A stretch of 64,000 nt of DNA from Pseudomonas piscis (GCF_009380155.1 NZ_WHUV01000003.1:496001-560000); one strand, 5' to 3'; counted from the stretch's first letter, positions 35,946 to 45,100 are shown. The notes: generated from the letters alone by a model not told the origin. Program-made: numbers and translations.

Positions 35946-38090
35946 TCAGACGCGGAACTGGTCCATCAGCTGCATCTGCTGGGTGGCCAGGGCATTGAGC
36001 TGGCTGCTGACCTGGGCCGACTCGCTGGCCTGTTCGGTGAGGGTCTCGGTGACGCTGCGGATCGCCGAGACATTGCGGTTGACCTCTTCGGCCACCGCGC
36101 TCTGTTCTTCGGCGGCACTGGCGATCTGCAAATTCATGTCGCTGATCACCGTCACCGCGTCGCTGATCTTGCCCAGGGCCTGGACCGCTTGCTGGATCTG
36201 CCCGGCATTGCTCTGCGCCTGGCTCTGGCTGGCATGCATGGTGGTCACCACATCGCGGGTGCCGCTCTGGATGCGCTCGATCACCACGCGAATCTCTTCC
36301 ACCGAGTCCTGGGTACGCTTGGCCAGGTTGCGTACTTCATCGGCCACCACCGCGAAACCACGGCCGCTTTCACCGGCACGGGCAGCCTCGATGGCGGCGT
36401 TGAGGGCCAGCAGGTTGGTCTGCTCGGCGATGCTGCGGATCACCTCCAGCACCGAACCGATCTGCTCGCTGCTCACCGCCAGGGCCTCGACTTCGCCCAC
36501 CGCCTTGCTCACCTCGTCGGCCAGCAGGCTGATGTCCTGGGTGCTGCGTTCGATGATGGTCATGCCTTCCCTGGCCGACTGGTCGGCGCCGCGGGCGGCC
36601 TGGGCGGCATTGGCCGCACTGCTGGCGACCTCGTGGGCGGTGGCGCTCATTTCGTTGGAGGCAGTGGCCACCTGGTCGATTTCGCGGAACTGGACCTGCA
36701 TGCCTTCGCTGGTCTGGCGGGCGATTTCCGAGGACTGGTCGGCGGTGCCGCGGGCTTCGATGATGCTTTGCTTGATCTGGGCGATGGTCGGTTGCAGCTT
36801 GTCGAGGAAGCGGTTGAACCAGCCCACCAGCTCACCCAGTTCGTCCTTCTTGCTGTAGTCCAGGCGCTGGGTCAGGTCGCCGTCGCCGCTGGCGATGGCC
36901 TTGAGCATCTGCGCCACGCTGTTGATCGGCCGGGTCACGCCCGACGCGCTGAGCCAGATCAGGGCCAGGCCCAGCAGGCCGGCGCCGATGGCGACCAGCA
37001 CGGTCTTGAGCGTGCCGCTGGTCTGGGCTTCGTCCAGCAGTGTCTGCAGCTTCACCGAGTCGGCCAGCAGCACCTGCTGGGGCAGGTCGATGGTCACGCC
37101 CCAGGGCTTGGCATCGGCGATCGGGCTGAAAGGGTAGACCGAACGAATCAGCTCGCCTTGCTGCAGGGTCTTGGCCTGGTTGCCGGTCACCGCCGCGAGC
37201 AGGTCCTTGCCTTCTGTGCCCAGGGTATCGTTGATGTTCTTGCCCACCTGGCCGGCATCGGCGCCGACCGCCGCCAGCAAGCCGCTGCCGGCGACGATCA
37301 TCATGTGCCCGGCGCCATCGAACAGGAATCGCTGGGCTTCGCCGGCGGCGGCCTGGAGCGAGTCCAGGGCGATATCGATGCCCATCACCCCGATCACCTT
37401 GCCGTCTGCCAGCAACGGCAGGGAGATGGTGGTCATCAGCACCTGCTTCTTGTCCTCGCCGATGGTGTCGGCATAAGGATCGAGCAGGCAGGTGCGGCGG
37501 TTGTCCCGGGGGCAGGTGTACCAGATGTTGTAGGGCGTGCCGCTGAGGTTGAGGGTGGTCCTGGTCAGGTCATCCTCGGTCATCACGGTATTGAGCCCCT
37601 GGCCGCCTGAGCGGCTCCAGTAGGTGGCGAAGCGCCCGCGCTCGTTGGACGAGCGAGCCGCATCATTGGCGAACTCGTTGTCCTTGCCATCCAGGGCGTT
37701 GGGTTCGTAAGCCAGCCAGATACCGAGCACCTTGGCGTTGCGCTCGAAGGCGGTCTTGAGGCTGTGGTTGAGTTCCTCGCGCAGGGCCGAGGCTTCCAGC
37801 CCGCGCTTGTTGGCCATCTGGCGCAGGTCGCGGACCTGGTCCGCCAGGGCGTTGAGCGCCAGTTGGCTCTCGCCGAAGGTCTTCTGGATGCGCACCGCCT
37901 GATCGGCCGCCTTGGCCTGCAGCAGGTCTTCGACCCCGGCGGTCAGCATGCGGGTGCTGGAGGTGTTGACCAGCTGGTTGTTCTGCCGGCTCTGGTACAG
38001 ATTCATGCTGACGATCAGGGCCACGACCCCCAGCAGGCACAATCCGGACAGCAGCACGATCTTCAGGCGAATGGAGAGAGAGTCGAACAT
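35946..38090 (-). CDS. Methyl-accepting chemotaxis protein with dCACHE sensor domain
   Basis: A 714-residue chemoreceptor. N-terminal TM at about 10-30, a periplasmic ligand domain of about 340 residues with dCACHE features (YTCPRDNRR, LPLLADGKVIGVMGIDI), second TM at about 375-395, HAMP, and a cytoplasmic hairpin whose tip EQTNLLALNAAIEAARAGE is perfectly conserved. The ligand is not predictable. Start at 38090 (MFDSLSIRLKIV) removes an unlikely 22-residue extension. Confidence 0.93.
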   Translation of the reverse strand: MFDSLSIRLKIVLLSGLCLLGVVALIVSMNLYQSRQNNQLVNTSSTRMLTAGVEDLLQAKAADQAVRIQKTFGESQLALNALADQVRDLRQMANKRGLEASALREELNHSLKTAFERNAKVLGIWLAYEPNALDGKDNEFANDAARSSNERGRFATYWSRSGGQGLNTVMTEDDLTRTTLNLSGTPYNIWYTCPRDNRRTCLLDPYADTIGEDKKQVLMTTISLPLLADGKVIGVMGIDIALDSLQAAAGEAQRFLFDGAGHMMIVAGSGLLAAVGADAGQVGKNINDTLGTEGKDLLAAVTGNQAKTLQQGELIRSVYPFSPIADAKPWGVTIDLPQQVLLADSVKLQTLLDEAQTSGTLKTVLVAIGAGLLGLALIWLSASGVTRPINSVAQMLKAIASGDGDLTQRLDYSKKDELGELVGWFNRFLDKLQPTIAQIKQSIIEARGTADQSSEIARQTSEGMQVQFREIDQVATASNEMSATAHEVASSAANAAQAARGADQSAREGMTIIERSTQDISLLADEVSKAVGEVEALAVSSEQIGSVLEVIRSIAEQTNLLALNAAIEAARAGESGRGFAVVADEVRNLAKRTQDSVEEIRVVIERIQSGTRDVVTTMHASQSQAQSNAGQIQQAVQALGKISDAVTVISDMNLQIASAAEEQSAVAEEVNRNVSAIRSVTETLTEQASESAQVSSQLNALATQQMQLMDQFRV

Positions 38091-38276
38091 GGGGGCGATC
38101 TCGCGAAAGGACAGATGGAAAGCACGGATTCGGATGACTCCGCTCGCCAAGTCCATTTCAGCGCCATGCCCGGAACATCGGCTAGGGCGATCTTTGCGTG
38201 AGGCGTCGCCGACGAACGGTCATGCCCTTGACATAAATGCCCCAAGGCACAGGGCATAGCAGCCAGATAAGGGGCT

Positions 38277-38678
38277 TCAGGAGGCCTGCGGCAGGCTCTC
38301 GGGACGTGACCAGATCCACAGGTTGCCCAAGGTCATGCCGGCGATGGCGGCATACATGGTCCAGTGGTGGTTGAGCAGGCTCAGCATCAGGCCGGCGCAC
38401 AGCAGCATGCTGATGGTGGCGCTGACCTTGGCCTTGCGGCTGACGATCCGGCCATTGCGCCAGTTGCTCAGGATCGGCCCGAACAGGCGATGGTTCTCCA
38501 TCCAGGCGCTCAGGCGCGGCGAGCTCTTGGTGGCGGCCCAGGCGGCCAGCAGGATGAACTCGGTGGTCGGCAGGCCCGGTACCACGATGGCGATCAGGCC
38601 GATGGCCAGGCTGACATAGGCCAGCGCGCCGAACAGCAGGCGGGAGATTTTCGAAGCGGGGGGGCGAATGGGGGTCAT
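38277..38678 (-). CDS. YbaN/DUF454 inner membrane protein
   Basis: A 133-residue membrane protein with the DUF454 signature GLIAIVVPGLPTTEFILLAAW and three to four hydrophobic helices. The start at 38678 (MTPIRPP) is the only Met giving the family length. It follows the heme oxygenase gene on the same strand, 113 bp away. Function unknown. Confidence 0.87.
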   Translation of the reverse strand: MTPIRPPASKISRLLFGALAYVSLAIGLIAIVVPGLPTTEFILLAAWAATKSSPRLSAWMENHRLFGPILSNWRNGRIVSRKAKVSATISMLLCAGLMLSLLNHHWTMYAAIAGMTLGNLWIWSRPESLPQAS

Positions 38679-38791
38679 GGCGTCGATGCTGAGGTAACGC
38701 GTGGTACGGCTGATCCGCGAGACGGGCCGCGGCAGAGGATACCGCTGTGGGCCAGGACACTCCACCGTGTCCTGGCCCACAGTCGCGTGGA

Positions 38792-39400
38792 TCAGGCCGG
38801 TTGTGCCGCGCTGGAGTAAGCCTGTTCCAGCAGCACGGTGAAGCGATTGAAGGCATCCAGGGCGCCTTTTTCCGCCGCTGCTTCTTCCTCGGCGCTGAAC
38901 TCCAGGCCGTCGAGGATGCGAGTGAAGGTCTTCCAGCCTTCGGCACGGCCACCGGCCGGTTCGCCCAGGTGGCGGGCACCGAAGGTTTCGCTCAGGCCCA
39001 GGCCCACGGCGCGCTTGATCAGGAACGCGGCGCCAAGCTTGGAGCCCTCGGAAACGAAGATCCAGCCCAGGGCCTCGGCCTTGCTCGGATTGCGCACGGC
39101 ACCGGCGACCGGCGCCGGTACTTCGGTGTCCAGGTCGGCGAGGTCGGCCTTGGCCGCTTCGGCGCGGCAACGCTCGGCCAGGTCAGGGACGATCGCGATC
39201 AGCTCGGGATCGTTGTACAGCTCCACCAGTTCCGACTGGAACAGGTACTGGGCCACCACGAAACGGGCGAAGGCGCCCTGGGTTTCGAAGGGCGCGTGGG
39301 CCTTGACCAGGGCATCGAGCTTGGAATGCGGCTCGTGGGTGATCTGGTTCAGGCGCTGGGAACGCAGGTGGTGAGGCTGGGCGGAAGCCTGGGAGGTCAT
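38792..39400 (-). CDS. hemO: Heme oxygenase (HemO/PigA-type)
   Basis: A 202-residue bacterial heme oxygenase that opens the porphyrin ring to release iron. The N-terminal helix THEPHSKLDALV carries the proximal His, and LGWIFVSEGSKLGAAFLIKR is the distal-helix region. It lies downstream of a TonB receptor/FecR/FecI set but is separated from it by a terminator, so it should have its own promoter. A weak Fur-like sequence is at 39411-39431. Confidence 0.9.
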   Translation of the reverse strand: MTSQASAQPHHLRSQRLNQITHEPHSKLDALVKAHAPFETQGAFARFVVAQYLFQSELVELYNDPELIAIVPDLAERCRAEAAKADLADLDTEVPAPVAGAVRNPSKAEALGWIFVSEGSKLGAAFLIKRAVGLGLSETFGARHLGEPAGGRAEGWKTFTRILDGLEFSAEEEAAAEKGALDAFNRFTVLLEQAYSSAAQPA

Positions 39401-39410
39401 ACCGATGTCC

Positions 39411-39431
39411 TTGAGAATGAGAGACAGTTAT
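39411..39431 (-). promoter_or_regulatory. Possible Fur box before hemO
   Basis: GAGAATGAGAGACAGTTAT matches about 11 of 19 positions of the Fur consensus, 10-30 bp upstream of the hemO start. The match is weak but the context (iron release from heme) is right. Confidence 0.35.
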
Positions 39432-39460
39432 AACTAGACGAACAAGAAGACGCGACACAG

Positions 39461-39501
39461 TAAAAAATCCTCACTGCCCCTGATGAAAAAGAGCAGTGAG
39501 G
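39461..39501 (-). terminator. Rho-independent terminator of the TonB receptor gene
   Basis: On the minus strand CCTCACTGC pairs with GCAGTGAGG around a 15-nt loop and is followed by ATTTTTTA. It lies 11 bp past the receptor stop. Confidence 0.82.
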
Positions 39502-39511
39502 AGCGGCTGGG

Positions 39512-42130
39512 TCAGATATCCCAGACCAGGTTCACCGAGAAGTTACGTCCGGGCATGGTCAGGCGGTCGAGGTTGGCCGGGGCGGTCACTCCAGCTTCGC
39601 CGACACTGTCGTAGCCGCGTACGTCATCCCAGTTCCAGTATTTCTTGTCGGTCAGGTTGTACAGGCCGGCATTGACGGTCAGGTCGTTGGTGACCTTGTA
39701 GAAGCCGGTGAGGTCGAGGATGCCGAAGCCGGGCGTCTTGAACTGGCCACTGGTCAGGCGGCCATCCGGAGCCTTGAAGGTGCTGTCGTCGACCCGGTCC
39801 TTGCGCTTGACCAGGGTCCAGCTCAGCAACGCGCCGTAGTCATCCTGGTCGTAGCCCAGGCCGAACACGCCCTTGAGCGGATTGACGCTGTTGATCGGCT
39901 CGCCGTTGTCATTGTTGCGCCCGTGGGCATAGGCCACCGAGGCCATGGTGTACAGGCCCTGGGGCGCGCCGAAGGCATCCAGGTTCAAGCGGCCCTTGGC
40001 CTCGGCGCCCTTGATGGTGGCGCGCTTGATGTTGCTGCTCTGGATGACGGCGGTCTGGGTGCCAGGGGTGATCGCGTCTTCGTTGATGAAGTCGCGGTAC
40101 TGGTTGTAGAACACCGAGACGTCGAAGGAGCCAGCGTCGAAGTTACCCCGCAGGCCGGTCTCGATGCCTTTGCTGGTTTCCGGCTTGAGGTTGGAGTTGG
40201 GTTCGACGGTGTAGCCTACGTTGAGGTTCTCGAAGCGCCCATAAAGTGCCTTGGCCGATGGGGTACGGAAGCCCTCGGCGTATTGGCCGTAGGCGGTGTA
40301 GTGCTCGTCGAAGGCATAGGTCAGGCCGAACTTGGGCGATACCCGGTGCCAGGTTTTTTCATTGACGTTGATCCGGGTGGTGCCTTTGGGGGCGACCGCA
40401 GTGATGAACTCATCGGTCAGGTGCGGCTTGAGCTGGATGTAGTCGTAGCGCAGGCCCGGGGTGAAGGTCCAGGCGTTCCAGCTGATCTGGTCCTGGGCGA
40501 ACAGGGCGTAGCTGTTGATGGTCGGGTCCGGGAAGTCGCTGGACTTCTTCACGCTGTCGCCGGCGGTCGGGCTGGGAGCGCCGATGGCGGTGCAGCCTGC
40601 GCCGACCTTCAGGCAAGTGGCGGTGCCGACCCGTGAGCCGGTGACTTTCTGCCGCTTGAGGGTGGTGCCGTAGGTCAGTTGGTGGTCGGTTTCACCCAGG
40701 GCGAAGGCCTTCTCCAACTGGGCGTCGAACACCCATTGCTTTTCCTCGTAGAGGGTCTTGCGTTCGCGCAGCACGTCACGGGCCACCGGGGTGTATATCG
40801 AGACCGGGTTATAACGCTCGCTGGTGGTCTGGTCGGTCTTGGCGATCTGGTAGTTCAGGCTCCACTTGATCCGGTCCGCCACGGGGGATTCCAGCGCGAA
40901 GCTGTTTTCCAGGCCGAAGCGTTCCCGGGTGATGGTGTCGTTGCCGGTCCGCGAGCGGTACCAGTTCTGCCCGACGCCATTGAGGAACAGCCCGCCCACC
41001 GCGCTTTTCTGGTTGGTGTCGCGGTCGTCCTTGTATTTCTCGTAGGTCAGGCCCAGGCGCGCGTCGTCCGCATAGTTCCAGCCCAGCTTGGCCAGGACGT
41101 TGGTGGTGCGCACATCCTCCGGGTTGGCGGCGGTGCGGTCCAGGCCGGTGCCGTTGTTGCTGCCATAGGATTCGACTTCGTGGCCATCGCGCCGGCTCAG
41201 GTGCAACAGGCCGTCGAACTCGCCGGCACGCCCGGCGAAGGTGCCGGACTTGAGCCAGCTTTCGTCGGCCGAACTGTAGCCGGCCTTGAGTCGTGCACCG
41301 ACATCCTGGCCGGGCTTGATGATGTCGTCGGCGTCCAGGGTGTAGTAGCTGACCGCGCCGCCGATGGCGTTGCTGCCGTACAGCACCGAGGCCGGGCCGC
41401 GGAGGATCTCCACACGCTTGACGATTTCCGGATCGACGTAGTTGCGGTTGGTCTTGGCATAGGGGCCGCTGAAGAAGTGCCCCGGAACTTCGACGCCGTC
41501 GACCTGGGTCAGGATCCGGTCGCTATCGATACCACGGATGTTGTAGCCGCTGATGCCGGCGCGCTGGCCGGCGCCACCTACCGACACCCCGGGTTCATAG
41601 CGCACCAGGTCCTTGATGTTGGTGACGTTCTGCCGGTCGAGCTCTTCCCGGGTATGCACGCTGACGGTGCTGGGTACCGAGTTGATGTCCTGTTCCTGGC
41701 GGGTGGCACTGATGGTCACTTGTTGCAGGTTCACCGTATTCGAGCTGCTGCGCCTTTCCAGGACGATGTTGTTGCTGCCCAACTTGCGATAACTCAGATC
41801 GGTGCCGGAGAGCAGCCGCTCCAGGGCTTTTTCCGGCGGTAGCGAACCGTGTACTCCCGGGGATTTGACGCCCGTGCCCAGTTCGGCCGGCAGGCCGACC
41901 TGCCAACCGGTGACGCTGGTGAAGGCGTTGAGGGCCGACACCAGGGGCTGTTGGGCAATGGCGAAGTTGTAGTTGCCCATGCGCTGGCTGGCGGGCGCTG
42001 CAGGCTGGTCGGCCAGCGCCGGTGCGGCCTGGGCACCGGCCAGCAGGATGGCCGCGGTGAGCAGCGACAGGGTGCAGTGATGCAGGCGGGAGTGAGGAAC
42101 TGAGGATCGGCTGTTGAGGCAAGAAGACAT
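39512..42130 (-). CDS. TonB-dependent outer membrane receptor with STN signalling domain, probably for heme
   Basis: An 872-residue transducer. After a signal peptide (cleavage near ALA-DQ) comes a secretin/TonB N-terminal domain (YNFAIAQQPLVSALNAF to LERR), then the plug (PSTVSVHTREELDRQNVTNIKDLVRYEPGV) and a 22-strand barrel ending in VNLVWDI. The barrel contains the FRTPSAKALY and EPNSNLKPET segments, matching the FRAP/NPNL boxes of heme receptors. The STN domain should signal to FecR next door. I start at 42130 (MSSCLNSR), which has GGAG upstream; a longer start at 42184 lacks a ribosome site. Heme as ligand is inferred from the boxes and hemO nearby. Confidence 0.9.
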   Translation of the reverse strand: MSSCLNSRSSVPHSRLHHCTLSLLTAAILLAGAQAAPALADQPAAPASQRMGNYNFAIAQQPLVSALNAFTSVTGWQVGLPAELGTGVKSPGVHGSLPPEKALERLLSGTDLSYRKLGSNNIVLERRSSSNTVNLQQVTISATRQEQDINSVPSTVSVHTREELDRQNVTNIKDLVRYEPGVSVGGAGQRAGISGYNIRGIDSDRILTQVDGVEVPGHFFSGPYAKTNRNYVDPEIVKRVEILRGPASVLYGSNAIGGAVSYYTLDADDIIKPGQDVGARLKAGYSSADESWLKSGTFAGRAGEFDGLLHLSRRDGHEVESYGSNNGTGLDRTAANPEDVRTTNVLAKLGWNYADDARLGLTYEKYKDDRDTNQKSAVGGLFLNGVGQNWYRSRTGNDTITRERFGLENSFALESPVADRIKWSLNYQIAKTDQTTSERYNPVSIYTPVARDVLRERKTLYEEKQWVFDAQLEKAFALGETDHQLTYGTTLKRQKVTGSRVGTATCLKVGAGCTAIGAPSPTAGDSVKKSSDFPDPTINSYALFAQDQISWNAWTFTPGLRYDYIQLKPHLTDEFITAVAPKGTTRINVNEKTWHRVSPKFGLTYAFDEHYTAYGQYAEGFRTPSAKALYGRFENLNVGYTVEPNSNLKPETSKGIETGLRGNFDAGSFDVSVFYNQYRDFINEDAITPGTQTAVIQSSNIKRATIKGAEAKGRLNLDAFGAPQGLYTMASVAYAHGRNNDNGEPINSVNPLKGVFGLGYDQDDYGALLSWTLVKRKDRVDDSTFKAPDGRLTSGQFKTPGFGILDLTGFYKVTNDLTVNAGLYNLTDKKYWNWDDVRGYDSVGEAGVTAPANLDRLTMPGRNFSVNLVWDI

Positions 42131-42171
42131 CGAAAGCGCTCCGGGTCGCACGAATCTTTTATAGGTGTGCA

Positions 42172-42195
42172 GATTCACATTCAAAAATGCGAATC
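42172..42195. repeat. Imperfect inverted repeat before the TonB receptor gene
   Basis: GATTCACATT and AATGCGAATC form 10-bp arms with one mismatch around a 4-nt spacer, within the receptor's upstream region. It may be a regulatory site for the FecI-type promoter. Confidence 0.4.
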
Positions 42196-42242
42196 ACTTG
42201 CATTGGCTATAACGAGACGTACGACTCGCTGCTATCGCGTAA

Positions 42243-42269
42243 AAATAATTGTTCTCAATTGAGAATCAT
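42243..42269 (-). promoter_or_regulatory. Fur-box candidate at the fecR/TonB receptor junction
   Basis: The region holds the palindrome TTCTCAATTGAGAA next to AATAATTG, giving overlapping 7-1-7 Fur-like half-sites. It overlaps the stop codon of the FecR gene, about 115 bp upstream of the receptor start. Confidence 0.45.
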
Positions 42270-43223
42270 CAGCGCCGGCAGTTCCGACAGCCGTGCCGAG
42301 GTGATGTGGGCCAGGGAGCGGACCACGTCCAGGGGCTGATCCAGGCGGTAGTTGCCGGTTACCGCGACATCGGCCAGTTGTTCGTTGTTGTTGATGATCC
42401 AGCCCGGGTAGTAGCGCCGCAGTTCCGCCAGCACCTGGCTCAAGGGGCAGTTCTCGAACACCAGGCGACCTTCGACCCAGGCCAGGTCCTTGCCGGCGTC
42501 GAGCCTGGCTGTCTGCTCGAAGCCCTGGGGACCGACCCGTACGCTTTCGCCGGCGCGCAGGCGCAGGCTCTGGTCGGCATGGGTGGCGCGCAGATCGATA
42601 TCCCCGCGCTGGACCTGGACCTGGGCGATGCCATCCAGGTAGCGCACGGCGAAGGTGGTATCGCGCACGCTGGCGCGCACCGGGCCGGCCTCCAGTTCCA
42701 GGGGCAGCCCGCGATTGCCCGGGATCTCGAAGAACGCTTCGCCCTGGTACAGCCGCGCGGTGCGCCGGTGCTCGTCGACATTGCTGGAGAACGCCGAGTT
42801 GGTGTTGAGCAGCACCCGGGAGCCGTCCTCGAGTTGCAGGCGCTGGCGTTCGCCCACCAGGGTCAGGTGGTCTGCCTGCAGGCGCAGGGGCAGGTTGCTG
42901 AAGCTGAACAAGCCAAGGACCAGCACGGCGGCGGTGGCCAAGGGTTTCCAATGTGGGCGCAGGCGGGCCAGTGGCGAGACCTTCGCGGGAGCGGCCAGGG
43001 CCAGGGCGGACTGTGCCACTTGCGGGCCATCCCAGATGGCCTGGGCCTTGGCGAAGGCCTGGGCGTTGAGCGGTGACGCCGCCAGCCACTGGTGGAATCG
43101 ACTTATCTGTTCCTGGGTCGGGTGTTCCAGTTCGATCAGCCAGTCCAGGGCCTGGTCCATGGCCTGGATATTCGGATTCTGGCCGGCAGGGGTGGGGGGC
43201 TCGGCGCTGTGAAAGTCCGTCAC
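42255..43223 (-). CDS. FecR-family anti-sigma/signal-transducing regulator
   Basis: A 322-residue inner-membrane protein. An N-terminal DUF4880 cytoplasmic segment (ALDWLIELEHPTQEQISRFHQWLAASP) is followed by a TM helix at about 93-110 and a periplasmic FecR domain (LQLEDGSRVLLNTNSAF, GEAFFEI, AVRYLDG). It relays ligand occupancy of the receptor to the sigma factor. Gene order FecI, FecR, receptor is the standard one. Confidence 0.93.
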   Translation of the reverse strand: MTDFHSAEPPTPAGQNPNIQAMDQALDWLIELEHPTQEQISRFHQWLAASPLNAQAFAKAQAIWDGPQVAQSALALAAPAKVSPLARLRPHWKPLATAAVLVLGLFSFSNLPLRLQADHLTLVGERQRLQLEDGSRVLLNTNSAFSSNVDEHRRTARLYQGEAFFEIPGNRGLPLELEAGPVRASVRDTTFAVRYLDGIAQVQVQRGDIDLRATHADQSLRLRAGESVRVGPQGFEQTARLDAGKDLAWVEGRLVFENCPLSQVLAELRRYYPGWIINNNEQLADVAVTGNYRLDQPLDVVRSLAHITSARLSELPALMILN

Positions 43224-43337
43224 GGGTGTTCCTCGGCCACGTCTGTGCGCAGCTGTTTTTTCAAGAGAGAGCGAAAGCCCGGCAAGGTTAGCAAAAGCCC
43301 CGGGGCTGACGCAGTCATTCTGCCTGGTCGTCGAGGC

Positions 43338-43856
43338 TCATTGGCCTTCGAGGCGTTCGGCGACACCGATGCAGATGGCCATGATCAGTTTCAGTTCCTT
43401 TTGTACCGTGCTCGGGGAGACCCCCAGTTCGTCGGCGATCTCCTGGTAGCTCTGGCCGTGCAGGCGGCTGAGGATGAAGATCCGCTGCTGGCGGGTGCTG
43501 AGCTGGCCCAGGCTGAGGTTCAGGCGTTCCAGCAGTTGTTCGGCATGGGCGGCATCCTCGGCGCTGCTGGTGGGCGCCGCGACGCTCTCCAGTACCTGCT
43601 GCGGTACGTCCTCGAGCAGGGTCCGGTCCTGGATGCGCCGGGCCCGCAGGTGGTCGAGCGCGAGGTTGCGGGCGGTCTGGAACACGAAGGGTTCGAGGTG
43701 GGTGATGGTTCGCTCGGCAAGCGCCCGGGTCACGCGCAGGTAGGTCTCTTGCAGCAAGTCTTCGGCGGTGCTGTGGTTGTTGACCATCCGCTCCAGCGTA
43801 CGCAGCAGAGAAGTTCGTTGAGTGAGGAATACATGGTTGAAGTGCGTCTGACTCAC
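43338..43856 (-). CDS. FecI-type ECF sigma factor
   Basis: A 172-residue extracytoplasmic-function sigma factor with region 2 (AEDLLQETYLRVTRAL, FVFQTARNLALDHLRARR) and region 4 (LSTRQQRIFILSRLHGQSYQEIADELGVSPSTV). The open frame extends to an ATG at 43916, but that would place a Fur-like box inside the coding sequence. I therefore prefer the GTG at 43856 (VSQTHFNHVFLTQR), which gives normal family length. Confidence 0.9.
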   Translation of the reverse strand: MSQTHFNHVFLTQRTSLLRTLERMVNNHSTAEDLLQETYLRVTRALAERTITHLEPFVFQTARNLALDHLRARRIQDRTLLEDVPQQVLESVAAPTSSAEDAAHAEQLLERLNLSLGQLSTRQQRIFILSRLHGQSYQEIADELGVSPSTVQKELKLIMAICIGVAERLEGQ

Positions 43857-43885
43857 AGCAAGGCCTGATCCATTTTTTAGCGGAT

Positions 43886-43904
43886 GATAATGATTGTCAT
43901 ATAC
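43886..43904 (-). promoter_or_regulatory. Fur box upstream of the FecI-type sigma gene
   Basis: GATAATGATTGTCATATAC matches the Fur consensus GATAATGATAATCATTATC at 13 of 19 positions. It lies 30-48 bp upstream of the chosen GTG, as expected for iron-repressed sigma genes. Confidence 0.7.
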
Positions 43905-43993
43905 ATCCGTGGTCAAGCCTTGTGTGGTCCATCCCGCCAGGCAGTGGACAATTTCCTGGCGGGAACCTCTGCCGTCGGCCGATGGTCAGCCGA

Positions 43994-44998
43994 TCATTCG
44001 GCGTTGCACAGGGCCAGGCAGTTATCCAGCATGCGGTTGGAGAACCCCCACTCGTTGTCGTACCAGGCCAGGACCTTGAGCAGGCGGCCGCCGCTGACCT
44101 TGGTGTGGTTGGCGTCGAAGATCGACGACAGCGGGTTGTGGTTGAAGTCGCTGGAAACCAGCGGCAGGGTGTTGTAGCCGAGGATCTTCGAATGCTGGCT
44201 GGCGCTCTTGAGCAGGGCGTTGACTTCCTCGGCGCTGGTATCGCGCTTGAGGGTCACGGTCAGGTCCACCAGGGAGACGTTGATCACCGGCACCCGTACC
44301 GCCATGCCGGTCAGCTTGCCGGCCAGCTCCGGCAGCACCAGGCCCACGGCTTCGGCTGCGCCGGTCTTGCTCGGGATCATGTTCTGGGTGCCGGAGCGGG
44401 CGCGGTAGGGGTCGGTGTGATAGACGTCGGTGAGGTTCTGGTCGTTGGTGTAAGCGTGGATGGTGGTCATCAGGCCGTTCTCGATCCCCAGCTCGCGGTG
44501 CAGCACCTGGGCCACCGGGGCCAGGCAGTTGGTGGTGCAGGAGGCGTTGGAGATGATCTGGTGCGACTGGCGCAGGATGTCATGGTTGACCCCGTAGACC
44601 ACGGTGGCATCGGCGCCCTTGGCCGGAGCCGAGATGATCACTTTGCGTGCGCCGGCAGTAAGATGGGCAGCGGCCTTGGCCCGGTCGGTGAACAGCCCGG
44701 TGCATTCGAACACCACGTCGATCTTCTCTGCGGCCCAGGGCAGCTCGGCCGGGTTGCGGATGGCGCTGACCGCGATACGGTCGCCATTGACGGTCAGGCT
44801 CTCCTGGTCATGCTGGATATCGGCGTCGAACAGGCCGTGGACAGTGTCGTGCTTGAGCAGGTGGGCATTGATAGCGCTGTCTCCGAGATCGTTGATGGCG
44901 ACGACCTGCAGATCCTGGCGATAGCCTTGGGTATAGAGTGCGCGCAGGACGTTGCGGCCGATGCGGCCAAAACCATTGATTGCGATTCGAAGAGTCAT
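43994..44998 (-). CDS. gap: Glyceraldehyde-3-phosphate dehydrogenase, type I
   Basis: A 334-residue NAD-dependent dehydrogenase. It opens RIAINGFGRIGRNVLRAL (nucleotide binding) and carries the active-site ASCTTNCLAP with the catalytic Cys near residue 153. WYDNEWGFSNRM at the end is typical. It is divergent from edd with HexR-type boxes between, so it belongs to the glucose-inducible set. Confidence 0.97.
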   Translation of the reverse strand: MTLRIAINGFGRIGRNVLRALYTQGYRQDLQVVAINDLGDSAINAHLLKHDTVHGLFDADIQHDQESLTVNGDRIAVSAIRNPAELPWAAEKIDVVFECTGLFTDRAKAAAHLTAGARKVIISAPAKGADATVVYGVNHDILRQSHQIISNASCTTNCLAPVAQVLHRELGIENGLMTTIHAYTNDQNLTDVYHTDPYRARSGTQNMIPSKTGAAEAVGLVLPELAGKLTGMAVRVPVINVSLVDLTVTLKRDTSAEEVNALLKSASQHSKILGYNTLPLVSSDFNHNPLSSIFDANHTKVSGGRLLKVLAWYDNEWGFSNRMLDNCLALCNAE

Positions 44999-45023
44999 GG
45001 GTAAACGCCTGTCGTAGGATTTG

Positions 45024-45038
45024 TTGTTGGAATTACAA
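45024..45038. promoter_or_regulatory. HexR box 1 in the gap-edd divergent region
   Basis: TTGTTGGAATTACAA fits TTGT-N7-ACAA, the HexR operator pattern described in Pseudomonas. It lies 26 bp upstream of the gap start. Confidence 0.7.
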
Positions 45039-45085
45039 GATTATTCGCATAGAAATAGAAAACAAGCCTTTTTAGTGGCAGTATT

Positions 45086-45100
45086 TTGTCTTATCTACAA
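45086..45100. promoter_or_regulatory. HexR box 2 in the gap-edd divergent region
   Basis: TTGTCTTATCTACAA is a second exact TTGT-N7-ACAA site, 62 bp from the first and 122 bp upstream of edd. Two boxes can serve the two divergent promoters. Confidence 0.7.
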
